A DNA stretch of 10,989 nt from Bacteroidales bacterium UBA3388 (GTDB taxonomy: Bacteria > Bacteroidota > Bacteroidia > Bacteroidales > P3). The stretch is from the NCBI GenBank assembly GCA_002358855.1, contig DEPQ01000005.1:7488-18476 (forward strand). Direction: 5' to 3'. How positions within the stretch are numbered: the stretch's first letter is position 1; the number at the start of each line of letters is the position of its first letter. The notes under the pieces are model-generated. The model made no database searches. It was not told the origin of the DNA and saw nothing but the letters and a program-made list of their open reading frames with translations. This document shows, piece by piece, positions 5,810-10,989 of this stretch. Made by a program: the position numbers and the translations under genes.

Positions 5810-5880
5810 GCAAAATATTTCTTTGTTTCGCTAAATTTTTTCTTTGATTCAGTAAATTATTTCAAAGAAAAAATTTAGCG
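5810..5880. repeat. Second 21-base-phased AT-rich array, third unit inverted
   Basis: CTTTG begins at 5821 and 5842, and CAAAG at 5863, again in exact 21-base steps, but the third unit is in the opposite orientation. 5810-5825 is the reverse complement of 6-21. 5854-5874 is identical over 21 bases to 3686-3706. The array lies between the lipoprotein terminator and the radC stop. Confidence 0.65.
5829..5880 (-). terminator. 19-base perfect inverted repeat downstream of radC
   Basis: The arms 5829-5847 (CGCTAAATTTTTTCTTTGA) and 5862-5880 are perfect reverse complements around a 14-base spacer. The structure starts 13 bases after the radC stop in the direction of radC transcription. It may be a 3'-end stabiliser, a weak terminator (there is no classical U-run after it) or a protein-binding site made from the repeat family. 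Confidence 0.5.
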
Positions 5881-5893
5881 ATGCTTTTTATAG

Positions 5894-6601
5894 TCATATT
5901 ATACCATTATCTAAGAAACTATAATAAGCATCATCTACACCTATTATTATATGATCCAACACTTGAATAGACATTATCTTTCCTGCCTCAACAATTGTGC
6001 GTGTTGCGTTAATATCCGCATTACTTGGTTTAGTATCTCCACTCGGGTGATTATGGGCTAAAATAATTTTTACTGCATTATGCTCCAACGCTGTCTTGAA
6101 AATAATTTTTCTATCTACAAGTGTTTCATTTATTCCTCCACTACTAATTTGCACAATTTTGATTAGTTTATTATTATTTGCAAGAAGCAAAATAAAAAAG
6201 TTCTCTACATCCCTTTCTAACAAAAGATGAGCAACCGCATTATAAGCATCATTTGAAGAATTTATCATAGGACGTTGCAAACTTGAAGATTGTTTTCTTC
6301 TATACCCTAATTCCAAAGCCGCAACTATACTTATTGCCTTTGCAGGTCCTATTCCCTTGAAACGATTACAAAAATCCTTATACGAAAGTTTTGATAATTC
6401 ACTTAAATTGTTTTCTACGCTCAAAAGAATCTCCTTTGCAAGTTCCACAGCATTCTTTTCCTTATTTCCACCTCCAAGAATAATTGCAAGAAGTTCTGCA
6501 TTAGTTAAAGATTGTCTTCCTAAACTCATCAATTTCTCACGAGGGCGGTCAGCTTCGTCCCAATCCTTTATCGTAGTCTTTATTTTTTGATATTCTTCCA
6601 T
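5894..6601 (-). CDS. radC: RadC family JAMM-domain protein
   Basis: This 235-residue protein has the full RadC layout: an N-terminal part with DRPREKLMSLGRQSLTNAELLAI (about 18-40), a helix-hairpin-helix with FKGIGPAKA (81-89), then the MPN+/JAMM metalloprotease-like domain with H183-x-H185-PSGDTKPSNAD196, where the two His and Asp196 are the expected zinc ligands. The old assignment to DNA repair is not well supported in the family; the biochemical role is unresolved, with links to recombination and DNA processing. The length is typical of chromosomal RadC. The ATG at 6601 starts the conserved N-terminus and follows an A-rich stretch. It stands alone on its strand, divergent from the rplM operon, with a half-promoter at 6625-6632. 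Confidence 0.95.
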   Translation of the reverse strand: MEEYQKIKTTIKDWDEADRPREKLMSLGRQSLTNAELLAIILGGGNKEKNAVELAKEILLSVENNLSELSKLSYKDFCNRFKGIGPAKAISIVAALELGYRRKQSSSLQRPMINSSNDAYNAVAHLLLERDVENFFILLLANNNKLIKIVQISSGGINETLVDRKIIFKTALEHNAVKIILAHNHPSGDTKPSNADINATRTIVEAGKIMSIQVLDHIIIGVDDAYYSFLDNGII

Positions 6602-6624
6602 TGAATAAATCTTAATTTTTTTAG

Positions 6625-6632
6625 CAAAAATA
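6625..6632 (-). promoter_or_regulatory. Possible -7 element (TATTTTTG) for radC
   Basis: On the minus strand TATTTTTG fits TAnnTTTG and lies 23 bases before the radC ATG. No TTG is found at the expected distance upstream, so confidence is limited. It faces away from the rplM promoter that starts at 6653. Confidence 0.4.
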
Positions 6633-6652
6633 GGATTTTTTTACATAAATTC

Positions 6653-6682
6653 TTGTGTTATAAAGAAAAAGTAGTAATTTTG
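6653..6682 (+). promoter_or_regulatory. rplM ribosomal-protein operon promoter
   Basis: TTG (6653-6655), 19 bases, TAATTTTG (6675-6682) is a full match to the Bacteroidota consensus, with A-rich sequence between the elements. The predicted transcript start near 6689 coincides with the first base of the leader's first stem. It should drive rplM-rpsI-rpsB-tsf. Confidence 0.75.
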
Positions 6683-6688
6683 CAAACT

Positions 6689-6848
6689 CCAATTTAGGGA
6701 ATCAGCGACCCGTTATTATCCTATGGTGAACTAAATTGGGAAATGTAAGTGATTGAATTGCAAAAGTCTAACTTGCCCGTTTGACTCTAAAAAATTCAAC
6801 ACGTGAGTTTAGTTTTAATTTTGTAAAAAAGAAGAATAAAAAGCAGAA
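6689..6848 (+). ncRNA. Structured 5' leader of the rplM operon
   Basis: About 160 untranslated bases precede rplM. A perfect nine-pair stem joins 6689-6697 (CCAATTTAG) to 6731-6739 (CTAAATTGG), closing a relatively GC-rich loop with GGGAATCAGCGACCCG. A second stem joins 6749-6759 (GTGATTGAATT, one bulged A) to 6793-6802 (AATTCAACAC), with a smaller hairpin inside (6760-6767 with 6771-6776). GACTC (6783-6787) in the second loop can pair with GAGTT (6805-6809) outside it, a possible pseudoknot. Autoregulation of ribosomal operons by such leaders is well known in bacteria; that uL13 or another product of this operon binds here is inference. No transcriptional terminator is seen before the start codon, so control would be at translation or RNA stability. 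Confidence 0.5.
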
Positions 6849-7304
6849 ATGGGAACATTAAGCTATAAAACAGTTTCAGTAAACAAAGAAAACGCCAAAA
6901 AAGAATGGATTGTTATTGATGCTGAAAACGAAGTTGTAGGACGTTTAGCAACAAAAGTTGCAAACATATTAAGAGGTAAACACAAACCTTGCTTCACACC
7001 TAACGCAGATTGTGGAGACTATGTAATAGTTATCAATGCTGATAAAGTAAGATTCACAGGTAAAAAATTGACAGACAAAGTCTATGTAAGACACACTGGT
7101 TATCCAGGAGGACAACGTTTTACTACTCCAAAAGAATTATTATCTAAATTCCCTATCAGAGTAGTTGAACACGCTGTAAAAGGAATGTTACCAAAAAATA
7201 AATTAGGAAGTCAATTATATAGAAATCTTCACGTTGTAGCAGGAGCAGAACATAAATTTGAAGCTCAACAACCAAGATTAGTAAACCTTAACGAAATCAG
7301 ATAA
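6849..7304 (+). CDS. rplM: 50S ribosomal protein L13 (uL13)
   Basis: uL13 is an early-assembly protein of the large subunit that binds 23S rRNA. At 151 residues it has the length usual in Bacteroidota. Visible family marks are 'EWIVIDAENEVVGRLATKVA' (19-38), LRGKHKP (41-47), CGDYVIVINA (55-64), HTGYPGG (82-88) and VKGMLPKN (110-117). The start at ATG 6849 follows AAAAAGCAGAA, an A-rich context without Shine-Dalgarno, normal for this phylum. It is the first gene of the ribosomal operon, five bases before rpsI, which is the widespread rplM-rpsI pairing. In bacteria where it has been tested, this pair is autoregulated through its leader. Confidence 0.98.
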   Translation: MGTLSYKTVSVNKENAKKEWIVIDAENEVVGRLATKVANILRGKHKPCFTPNADCGDYVIVINADKVRFTGKKLTDKVYVRHTGYPGGQRFTTPKELLSKFPIRVVEHAVKGMLPKNKLGSQLYRNLHVVAGAEHKFEAQQPRLVNLNEIR

Positions 7305-7309
7305 GAGAC

Positions 7310-7699
7310 ATGGAAGGAGTAATAAACACTATAGGTAGAAGAAAATGTGCTGTTGCAAGAATTTATATGAAACAAGGCAATGGTACAATTATGGTAAACG
7401 GAAGAGACTATAAAGAATACTTCCCAACAGCACCATTACAATACATTTGCCGTCAAGCTTTTGAAACAATCGGAGCAGAAGGTCAATGGGATGTAAAAGC
7501 AAATCTTGATGGTGGTGGAATTTCTGGACAAGCAGAAGCATTACGTATGGCAATTGCAAGAGCATTATGCGAAGCTAACATAGAAGACAGAAGTGCTTTA
7601 AAAGCAAAAGGCTTGTTGAAGAGAGACCCTCGTATGGTTGAAAGAAAGAAACCAGGTCAAAAGAAAGCAAGAAAACGTTTCCAATTCAGCAAACGTTAA
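7310..7699 (+). CDS. rpsI: 30S ribosomal protein S9 (uS9)
   Basis: uS9 is a small-subunit head protein whose C-terminal tail reaches the P-site tRNA. The 129-residue protein has GRRKCAVARI (9-18), the glycine-rich GGGISGQAEALRMAIARAL (68-86), DPRMVERKKPG (106-116) and the conserved C-terminal SKR (127-129) that contacts tRNA. It is separated from rplM by five bases and is certainly co-transcribed and probably coupled in translation. The start ATG gives MEGVINTIGRRK, the common N-terminus in Bacteroidota. It is followed by a 101-base gap with secondary structure before rpsB. Confidence 0.98.
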   Translation: MEGVINTIGRRKCAVARIYMKQGNGTIMVNGRDYKEYFPTAPLQYICRQAFETIGAEGQWDVKANLDGGGISGQAEALRMAIARALCEANIEDRSALKAKGLLKRDPRMVERKKPGQKKARKRFQFSKR

Positions 7700-7703
7700 T
7701 ATA

Positions 7704-7723
7704 TGGATATTGTTTAGTATCCA
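7704..7723 (+). other. Hairpin just after rpsI
   Basis: TGGATATT (7704-7711) pairs with AGTATCCA (7716-7723) over eight pairs, one of them G-U, closing the loop GTTT. It starts four bases after the rpsI stop and has no T-run after it, so it is more likely an mRNA processing or 3'-protecting structure, or part of an rpsB leader, than a terminator. Confidence 0.45.
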
Positions 7724-7752
7724 AATTGGTAAGATTTGTAAAAAACAACTAC

Positions 7753-7766
7753 TTATCAATTGATAA
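7753..7766. repeat. Palindrome before rpsB
   Basis: TTATCAATTGATAA is a perfect 14-base palindrome 34 bases before the rpsB start. As RNA it could form a five-pair hairpin with an AATT loop; as DNA it could bind a dimeric protein. No full promoter is visible in this gap (TAAGATTTG at 7730-7738 has one base too many), so rpsB-tsf probably depends on the rplM promoter. Confidence 0.35.
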
Positions 7767-7800
7767 TAAATTAGGAATGTAAACAAAAAAGAAAAAAGAA

Positions 7801-8652
7801 ATGATAGATTTTAATCAAATGCTTGATGCAGGTGTACACTTTGGTCACCTAAGAAGAAAATGGAATCCAAAAATGGCTCCATACATCTATATGGAACGTA
7901 ATGGCATTCACATTATAGATTTACACAAAACAGCAGCAAAAGTTGAAGAAGCTTCTGCAGCTTTAAAACAAATTGCAAAATCAGGAAAGAAAGTTTTGTT
8001 TGTTGCAACTAAAAAACAAGCAAAAGACATCGTTGCTGAAAGAGTAAAAAGAACAAATATGCCATTCGTAACAGAACGTTGGCCAGGCGGTATGCTTACT
8101 AACTTTGTTACAATCAGAAAAGCAATCAAAAAAATGAACTCTTTAGAAAAATTATTAGCTGATAAAGATTCAACAGCTATTTCAAAAAGAGAAAGATTGC
8201 AAATAACAAGAGAAAAAGCTAAGTTAGAAAAGAACTTAGGTTCAATAGCAGACCTTACACGTCTTCCATCTGCATTATTCATTGTTGATATAAACAAAGA
8301 ACACATAGCAGTTGCAGAAGCAAAACGTTTAAATATCCCTACTTTTGCTTTAGTTGATACAAACTGTGACCCTAATGCAGTTGATTTCCCTATACCTGCA
8401 AACGATGACGCTTCAAAATCAATCGCTTTAATCTTGGATTATGTTTGCCAAGCAATCGAAGAAGGTTGTCAAGAAAGAAAAATGGACAAAGATACTCGCC
8501 AAGCAGAAGAAGCAGAAGCAGAAGAAAGATTAGCAACAGAACTTTTAGACGATGAAATCGCTCCAGAAGAAGCACAAAACAAAGTTAAAAAAGTTAAAGC
8601 TGTTGCAGAAGATGGCGAAAGACGTCCAAGAAGACAAGTAAAAAAGAAATAA
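7801..8652 (+). CDS. rpsB: 30S ribosomal protein S2 (uS2)
   Basis: uS2 is a late-assembling small-subunit protein near the mRNA exit, needed to dock bS1. Of its 283 residues, the core has LDAGVHFGHLRRKWNPKMAPYI (8-29), HIIDLHKT (37-44), VLFVATKKQA (65-74), ERWPGGMLTNF (92-102), LGSIADLTRLPSALFIVD (146-163), DTNCDP (186-191) and IPANDDA (198-204). After about residue 222 follows a charged, low-complexity tail (Glu/Ala-rich, then Lys/Arg-rich), as in other Bacteroidota uS2. The start ATG is preceded by a purine-only stretch (AAAAAAGAAAAAAGAA). It lies 24 bases before tsf, the near-universal rpsB-tsf pair, and 101 bases after rpsI. Confidence 0.98.
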   Translation: MIDFNQMLDAGVHFGHLRRKWNPKMAPYIYMERNGIHIIDLHKTAAKVEEASAALKQIAKSGKKVLFVATKKQAKDIVAERVKRTNMPFVTERWPGGMLTNFVTIRKAIKKMNSLEKLLADKDSTAISKRERLQITREKAKLEKNLGSIADLTRLPSALFIVDINKEHIAVAEAKRLNIPTFALVDTNCDPNAVDFPIPANDDASKSIALILDYVCQAIEEGCQERKMDKDTRQAEEAEAEERLATELLDDEIAPEEAQNKVKKVKAVAEDGERRPRRQVKKK

Positions 8653-8676
8653 GAACCCTTTAATACGTAAAAAGAA

Positions 8677-9504
8677 ATGGCAAATATAACAGCTGCAGCC
8701 GTTAATGAACTAAGAAAACGTACAGGCGTTGGAATGATGGACTGTAAAAAAGCCTTAGTTGAATGCGATGGCGATATGGATAAAGCAATTGACTATCTTC
8801 GTGAAAAAGGACAAAAACTTGCTGCAAAGCGTGCTGATAGAGATGCAAGCGAAGGAGCAGTTTTGGCAACAGTAAACGCAGATAAAACATTTGCAGCAGT
8901 AATAATGATGAATTGCGAAACAGACTTCGTTGCTAAAAATGACGATTTCGTAGCATTCACAAGAGAAGTACTTCAAACAGCAGTTGATGCAAAAGCAAAA
9001 TCATTGGAAGAAGTAATGGCTTTAACAATAAACGGTTTAAGCGTTGAAACAATGATTGTAGAACAAGTTGCAAAAATAGGTGAAAAGATAACATTATCTC
9101 ACTACTACCCTATTGAAGCAGTTGCAACTTACGCATACGTTCACCCAGGTAACAGAATGGCATCAGTTGTTGGACTTTCAAAAGCAGGATATGATGAAGA
9201 AGGAAAAGAAATGTCAATGCAAGTAATCGCAGGACGTCCTGTAGCATTGAACAAAGAATCAGTTCCAGCTGAAATCATTGAAAGAGAAATGGAAGTTTAT
9301 CGTGGACAAGTAAGAGAAGAAGGAAAACCAGAAGACATGGTTGAAAAAATAGCACAAGGAAAGCTAAACAAATTCTTCAAAGAAAGTACACTATTAAGTC
9401 AAGAATACACTCGCGAAGCAAAAGTAAGCGTAGAAGAACACTTGAAAAAGATAGACAAAGATTTAACTATTACTGCATTCCAAAGAGCAGAATTAGGAGA
9501 ATAA
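8677..9504 (+). CDS. tsf: Elongation factor Ts
   Basis: EF-Ts is the guanine nucleotide exchange factor that regenerates EF-Tu-GTP during translation. The 275-residue protein begins with the UBA-like domain, including VNELRKRTGVGMMDCKKALV (9-28) and the ALVEC..D...AIDYLREKG helix, then the core with the invasive-contact motif CETDFVAKNDDF (80-91) that inserts into EF-Tu, and the C-terminal repeat of the core with 'YVHPGNRMASVVGL'. The length is normal for a two-subdomain EF-Ts. It is the last gene of the ribosomal operon; a strong terminator starts 14 bases after its stop. Confidence 0.98.
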   Translation: MANITAAAVNELRKRTGVGMMDCKKALVECDGDMDKAIDYLREKGQKLAAKRADRDASEGAVLATVNADKTFAAVIMMNCETDFVAKNDDFVAFTREVLQTAVDAKAKSLEEVMALTINGLSVETMIVEQVAKIGEKITLSHYYPIEAVATYAYVHPGNRMASVVGLSKAGYDEEGKEMSMQVIAGRPVALNKESVPAEIIEREMEVYRGQVREEGKPEDMVEKIAQGKLNKFFKESTLLSQEYTREAKVSVEEHLKKIDKDLTITAFQRAELGE

Positions 9505-9518
9505 TAAACCAACAAAAT

Positions 9519-9553
9519 AAAAAAGGAAGCCTTAATTGTGCTTCCTTTTTTTT
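9519..9553 (+). terminator. Strong intrinsic terminator after tsf
   Basis: AAAAAAGGAAGC (9519-9530) pairs perfectly with GCTTCCTTTTTT (9540-9551) around a nine-base loop, followed by further T's to 9553. It ends the rplM-rpsI-rpsB-tsf operon and lies directly against the ksgA start region. Confidence 0.88.
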
Positions 9554-9560
9554 ATTTTTG
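9553..9560 (+). promoter_or_regulatory. Possible -7 element (TATTTTTG) for ksgA
   Basis: TATTTTTG fits TAnnTTTG and overlaps the last T of the tsf terminator. The nearest TTG (9536-9538, in the terminator loop) is only 14 bases away rather than about 19. If used, transcription would begin at or very near the ksgA ATG (9565), giving a leaderless or almost leaderless mRNA. The T-rich context makes a chance match possible. Confidence 0.35.
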
Positions 9561-9564
9561 CAAA

Positions 9565-10329
9565 ATGGAAAAAGTAAGAGCAAAAAAACATCTTGGGCAA
9601 CACTTTCTCAAAGACGAAACAATAGCAGAAAAAATTGCCTATTCCCTTTTAGAAGAAGCAGAAGTATTAGAAATAGGTCCAGGAATGGGCGTATTAACCA
9701 AATACCTAATTGAAAATCCCAAAGTAAAACACCTAAAAGTCGTAGAAATCGACACCGAAAGCGTAGAATACCTACACAAAAACTACGCACAATTACAAGA
9801 AAACATAATATCGGCAGACTTTCTGAAAATGGATTTAAACACCATTTACGAAAACACCTTTGCTATAATGGGCAATTTCCCATACAATATTTCAAATCAA
9901 ATCCTTTTTAAACTATTTGAAAACAAAGACAAAGCCACACAACTCGTAGGAATGTTTCAAAAAGAAGTAGCAGAAAGAGTATGTGCAAACTCAGGCAACA
10001 AAACCTACGGCATACTCTCCGTTTTACTATCAGCATACTACGAAATAGAATACCTATTCACCGTACACGAACACGTATTTAATCCACCACCAAAAGTAAA
10101 GTCAGCAGTAATACGTCTAAAACGCAATAACGTAAAGCAACTTGACTGTAACGAACAACTATTCATAAAAGTAGTAAAAACAGCCTTTAACCAAAGACGA
10201 AAAATGATACGTCAAAGCCTCAAACCTCTTGGAATGAACTTAGAAGATATAGACTCAGAACTACTAACCAAAAGAGCAGAACAATTAACCGTAGAACAAT
10301 TCATAAACATAACCAATAAATTAAAATGA
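9565..10329 (+). CDS. rsmA: 16S rRNA (adenine(1518)-N6/adenine(1519)-N6)-dimethyltransferase
   Basis: RsmA (KsgA) dimethylates two adjacent adenines in helix 45 of 16S rRNA late in 30S assembly, using S-adenosylmethionine. The 254-residue protein has VRAKKHLGQHFL (4-15), the SAM-binding motif I VLEIGPGMGVLT (34-45), the acidic VVEID (59-63) and the catalytic NFPYNIS (104-110; NLPYNIS in many other phyla, where N, P and Y contact the target adenine). The C-terminal domain has FNPPPKVKSAV and the RNA-contacting FNQRRKMIRQSLK. The frame is open to a GTG at 9538, but that lies inside the terminator stem; ATG 9565 gives the normal start MEKVRAKKHLGQHF. Its stop overlaps the mntP start (ATGA), so the two are translated together. 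Confidence 0.96.
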   Translation: MEKVRAKKHLGQHFLKDETIAEKIAYSLLEEAEVLEIGPGMGVLTKYLIENPKVKHLKVVEIDTESVEYLHKNYAQLQENIISADFLKMDLNTIYENTFAIMGNFPYNISNQILFKLFENKDKATQLVGMFQKEVAERVCANSGNKTYGILSVLLSAYYEIEYLFTVHEHVFNPPPKVKSAVIRLKRNNVKQLDCNEQLFIKVVKTAFNQRRKMIRQSLKPLGMNLEDIDSELLTKRAEQLTVEQFINITNKLK

Positions 10330-10901
10330 TTAGCGTAGGATTTATAATAGAAGTAATACTTTTAGCGATAGCCCTTTCAATGGACTCATTCACAGTATCA
10401 ATTACCTGTGGATTACAAAAATGTATGTGCAAAAAAAGAACATTACTCCTTGCCTTTTGCTTTGGAATATTCCACGTTCTAATGATTTCATTAGGAAGTC
10501 TTTTAGGAGAAGTCTTTCTTATCTTTATGTCAAAAGTCGATCATTGGATAGCCTTCGTCCTTCTTGCGATAATCGGTATAAAAATGATAATGGAAGGTAG
10601 ACAATTCAAACTAAAAGAAAAAATCTTTGACATAAGCAGCATAAAAGTAATACTAACCCTTGCCCTTGCAACCTCAATGGACGCCTTTGTCGTAGGAATA
10701 GGCTTTCCTTTAAAATACACCTTCCCTCAAATTCTAATATCCCTTGCAATAATCTTCATCGCCCTCTTTGTAATATCACTAATAGGCGTAAGAATGGGAG
10801 AAAAAGTACGCTTTATCAAACCTCGCTTTGCACTATTCTTAGGAGGTATAATCCTAATCGGCATAGGCGTAAAAACACTCTTAGAACACACCGTTTTTTA
10901 A
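10326..10901 (+). CDS. mntP: Manganese exporter MntP (DUF204 family)
   Basis: MntP is a small inner-membrane protein that exports Mn(II) and protects against manganese overload. The 191-residue protein has six predicted membrane helices in two repeated halves, each with the family motif: ALSMDSFTVSI at 16-26 and ATSMDAFVVGIGF at 115-127. The paired acidic residues Asp20 and Asp119 are the conserved metal-site positions. The length matches the family. It overlaps ksgA by four bases and so has no leader of its own; the manganese riboswitch that controls mntP in some other bacteria therefore has no room here. Control by ksgA co-transcription, or by translational coupling, is inferred. No clear terminator follows within the 88 bases to the window edge. 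Confidence 0.93.
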   Translation: MISVGFIIEVILLAIALSMDSFTVSITCGLQKCMCKKRTLLLAFCFGIFHVLMISLGSLLGEVFLIFMSKVDHWIAFVLLAIIGIKMIMEGRQFKLKEKIFDISSIKVILTLALATSMDAFVVGIGFPLKYTFPQILISLAIIFIALFVISLIGVRMGEKVRFIKPRFALFLGGIILIGIGVKTLLEHTVF

Positions 10902-10989
10902 ATGCTAATGTTATAGATTTAAGATAAGATTATAAAAAAATAAAAAACTTTCCCTATCACTTAACGCCGAATGCGTGCGATATTTTCAA

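Noticed and set aside
6816..6823. Second TAATTTTG as an additional rplM promoter
   Set aside because: No TTG lies 18-21 bases upstream; probably chance in a T/A-rich leader end.
7908..8306. Long minus-strand open frame inside rpsB
   Set aside because: It is antisense to a certain ribosomal protein gene, with no start context or family resemblance; a shadow frame.
8500..8530. GAAGCA/GAAGAA microsatellite in rpsB
   Set aside because: It encodes the ordinary Glu/Ala-rich uS2 tail in this phylum; no sign of slippage or frameshift.
9538..9564. GTG start for KsgA inside the terminator
   Set aside because: It lies in the terminator hairpin; the conserved family start is at 9565.
10200..10330. Manganese (yybP-ykoY type) riboswitch before mntP
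   Set aside because: The region is ksgA coding sequence and mntP overlaps it by four bases, leaving no leader.
10902..10989. Terminator after mntP
   Set aside because: TTATA and TATAA can pair over only five bases around a long loop; too weak to call.

Overview
The window is a 33%-GC-type, AT-rich chromosomal stretch of a member of the Bacteroidota, most likely an anaerobic Bacteroidales-type bacterium. The evidence is the rplM-rpsI-rpsB-tsf gene order, protein sequences of Bacteroidota type (uL13, uS2, RadC, MreC/MreD), start codons mostly preceded by A-rich rather than Shine-Dalgarno sequence, and repeated matches to the Bacteroidota promoter (TTG, about 19 bases, TAnnTTTG). An oxygen-sensitive indolepyruvate oxidoreductase suggests anaerobic life. 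No phage, transposase, CRISPR array, tRNA or rRNA is visible; this is mainly a housekeeping region.

Left part (1-3613): an outer-membrane beta-barrel-like protein on the plus strand converges with a minus-strand run of folK (folate synthesis), iorB and iorA (indolepyruvate oxidoreductase). iorAB is closed by a good terminator just before folK. IorA ends before the ferredoxin-like iron-sulfur domain found in the long family members.

Middle part (3614-6848): mreD and mreC (cell shape, minus strand) stand without mreB, pbp2 or rodA. A divergent lipoprotein gene follows, then a bidirectional terminator, then radC on the minus strand. The two intergenic stretches at 3686-3757 and 5810-5880 carry a family of AT-rich units starting with CAAAG (or its complement CTTTG) at exact 21-base steps. 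They share a 21-base identical block, and there is a further copy at 6-21. Together with the palindromes built from them, they are the most unusual signal here.

Right part (6849-10989): a strong consensus promoter and a structured leader of about 160 bases precede rplM, followed by rpsI, rpsB and tsf and a strong terminator. The ksgA (rsmA) start codon lies only 11 bases beyond that terminator's T-run, and ksgA overlaps mntP (manganese exporter) by four bases. The last 88 bases hold no supported gene.

I see no obvious new multi-gene system. The points most worth checking are the 21-base-phased repeats, the rplM leader, the ferredoxin-less IorA, and the tightly packed tsf/ksgA junction.
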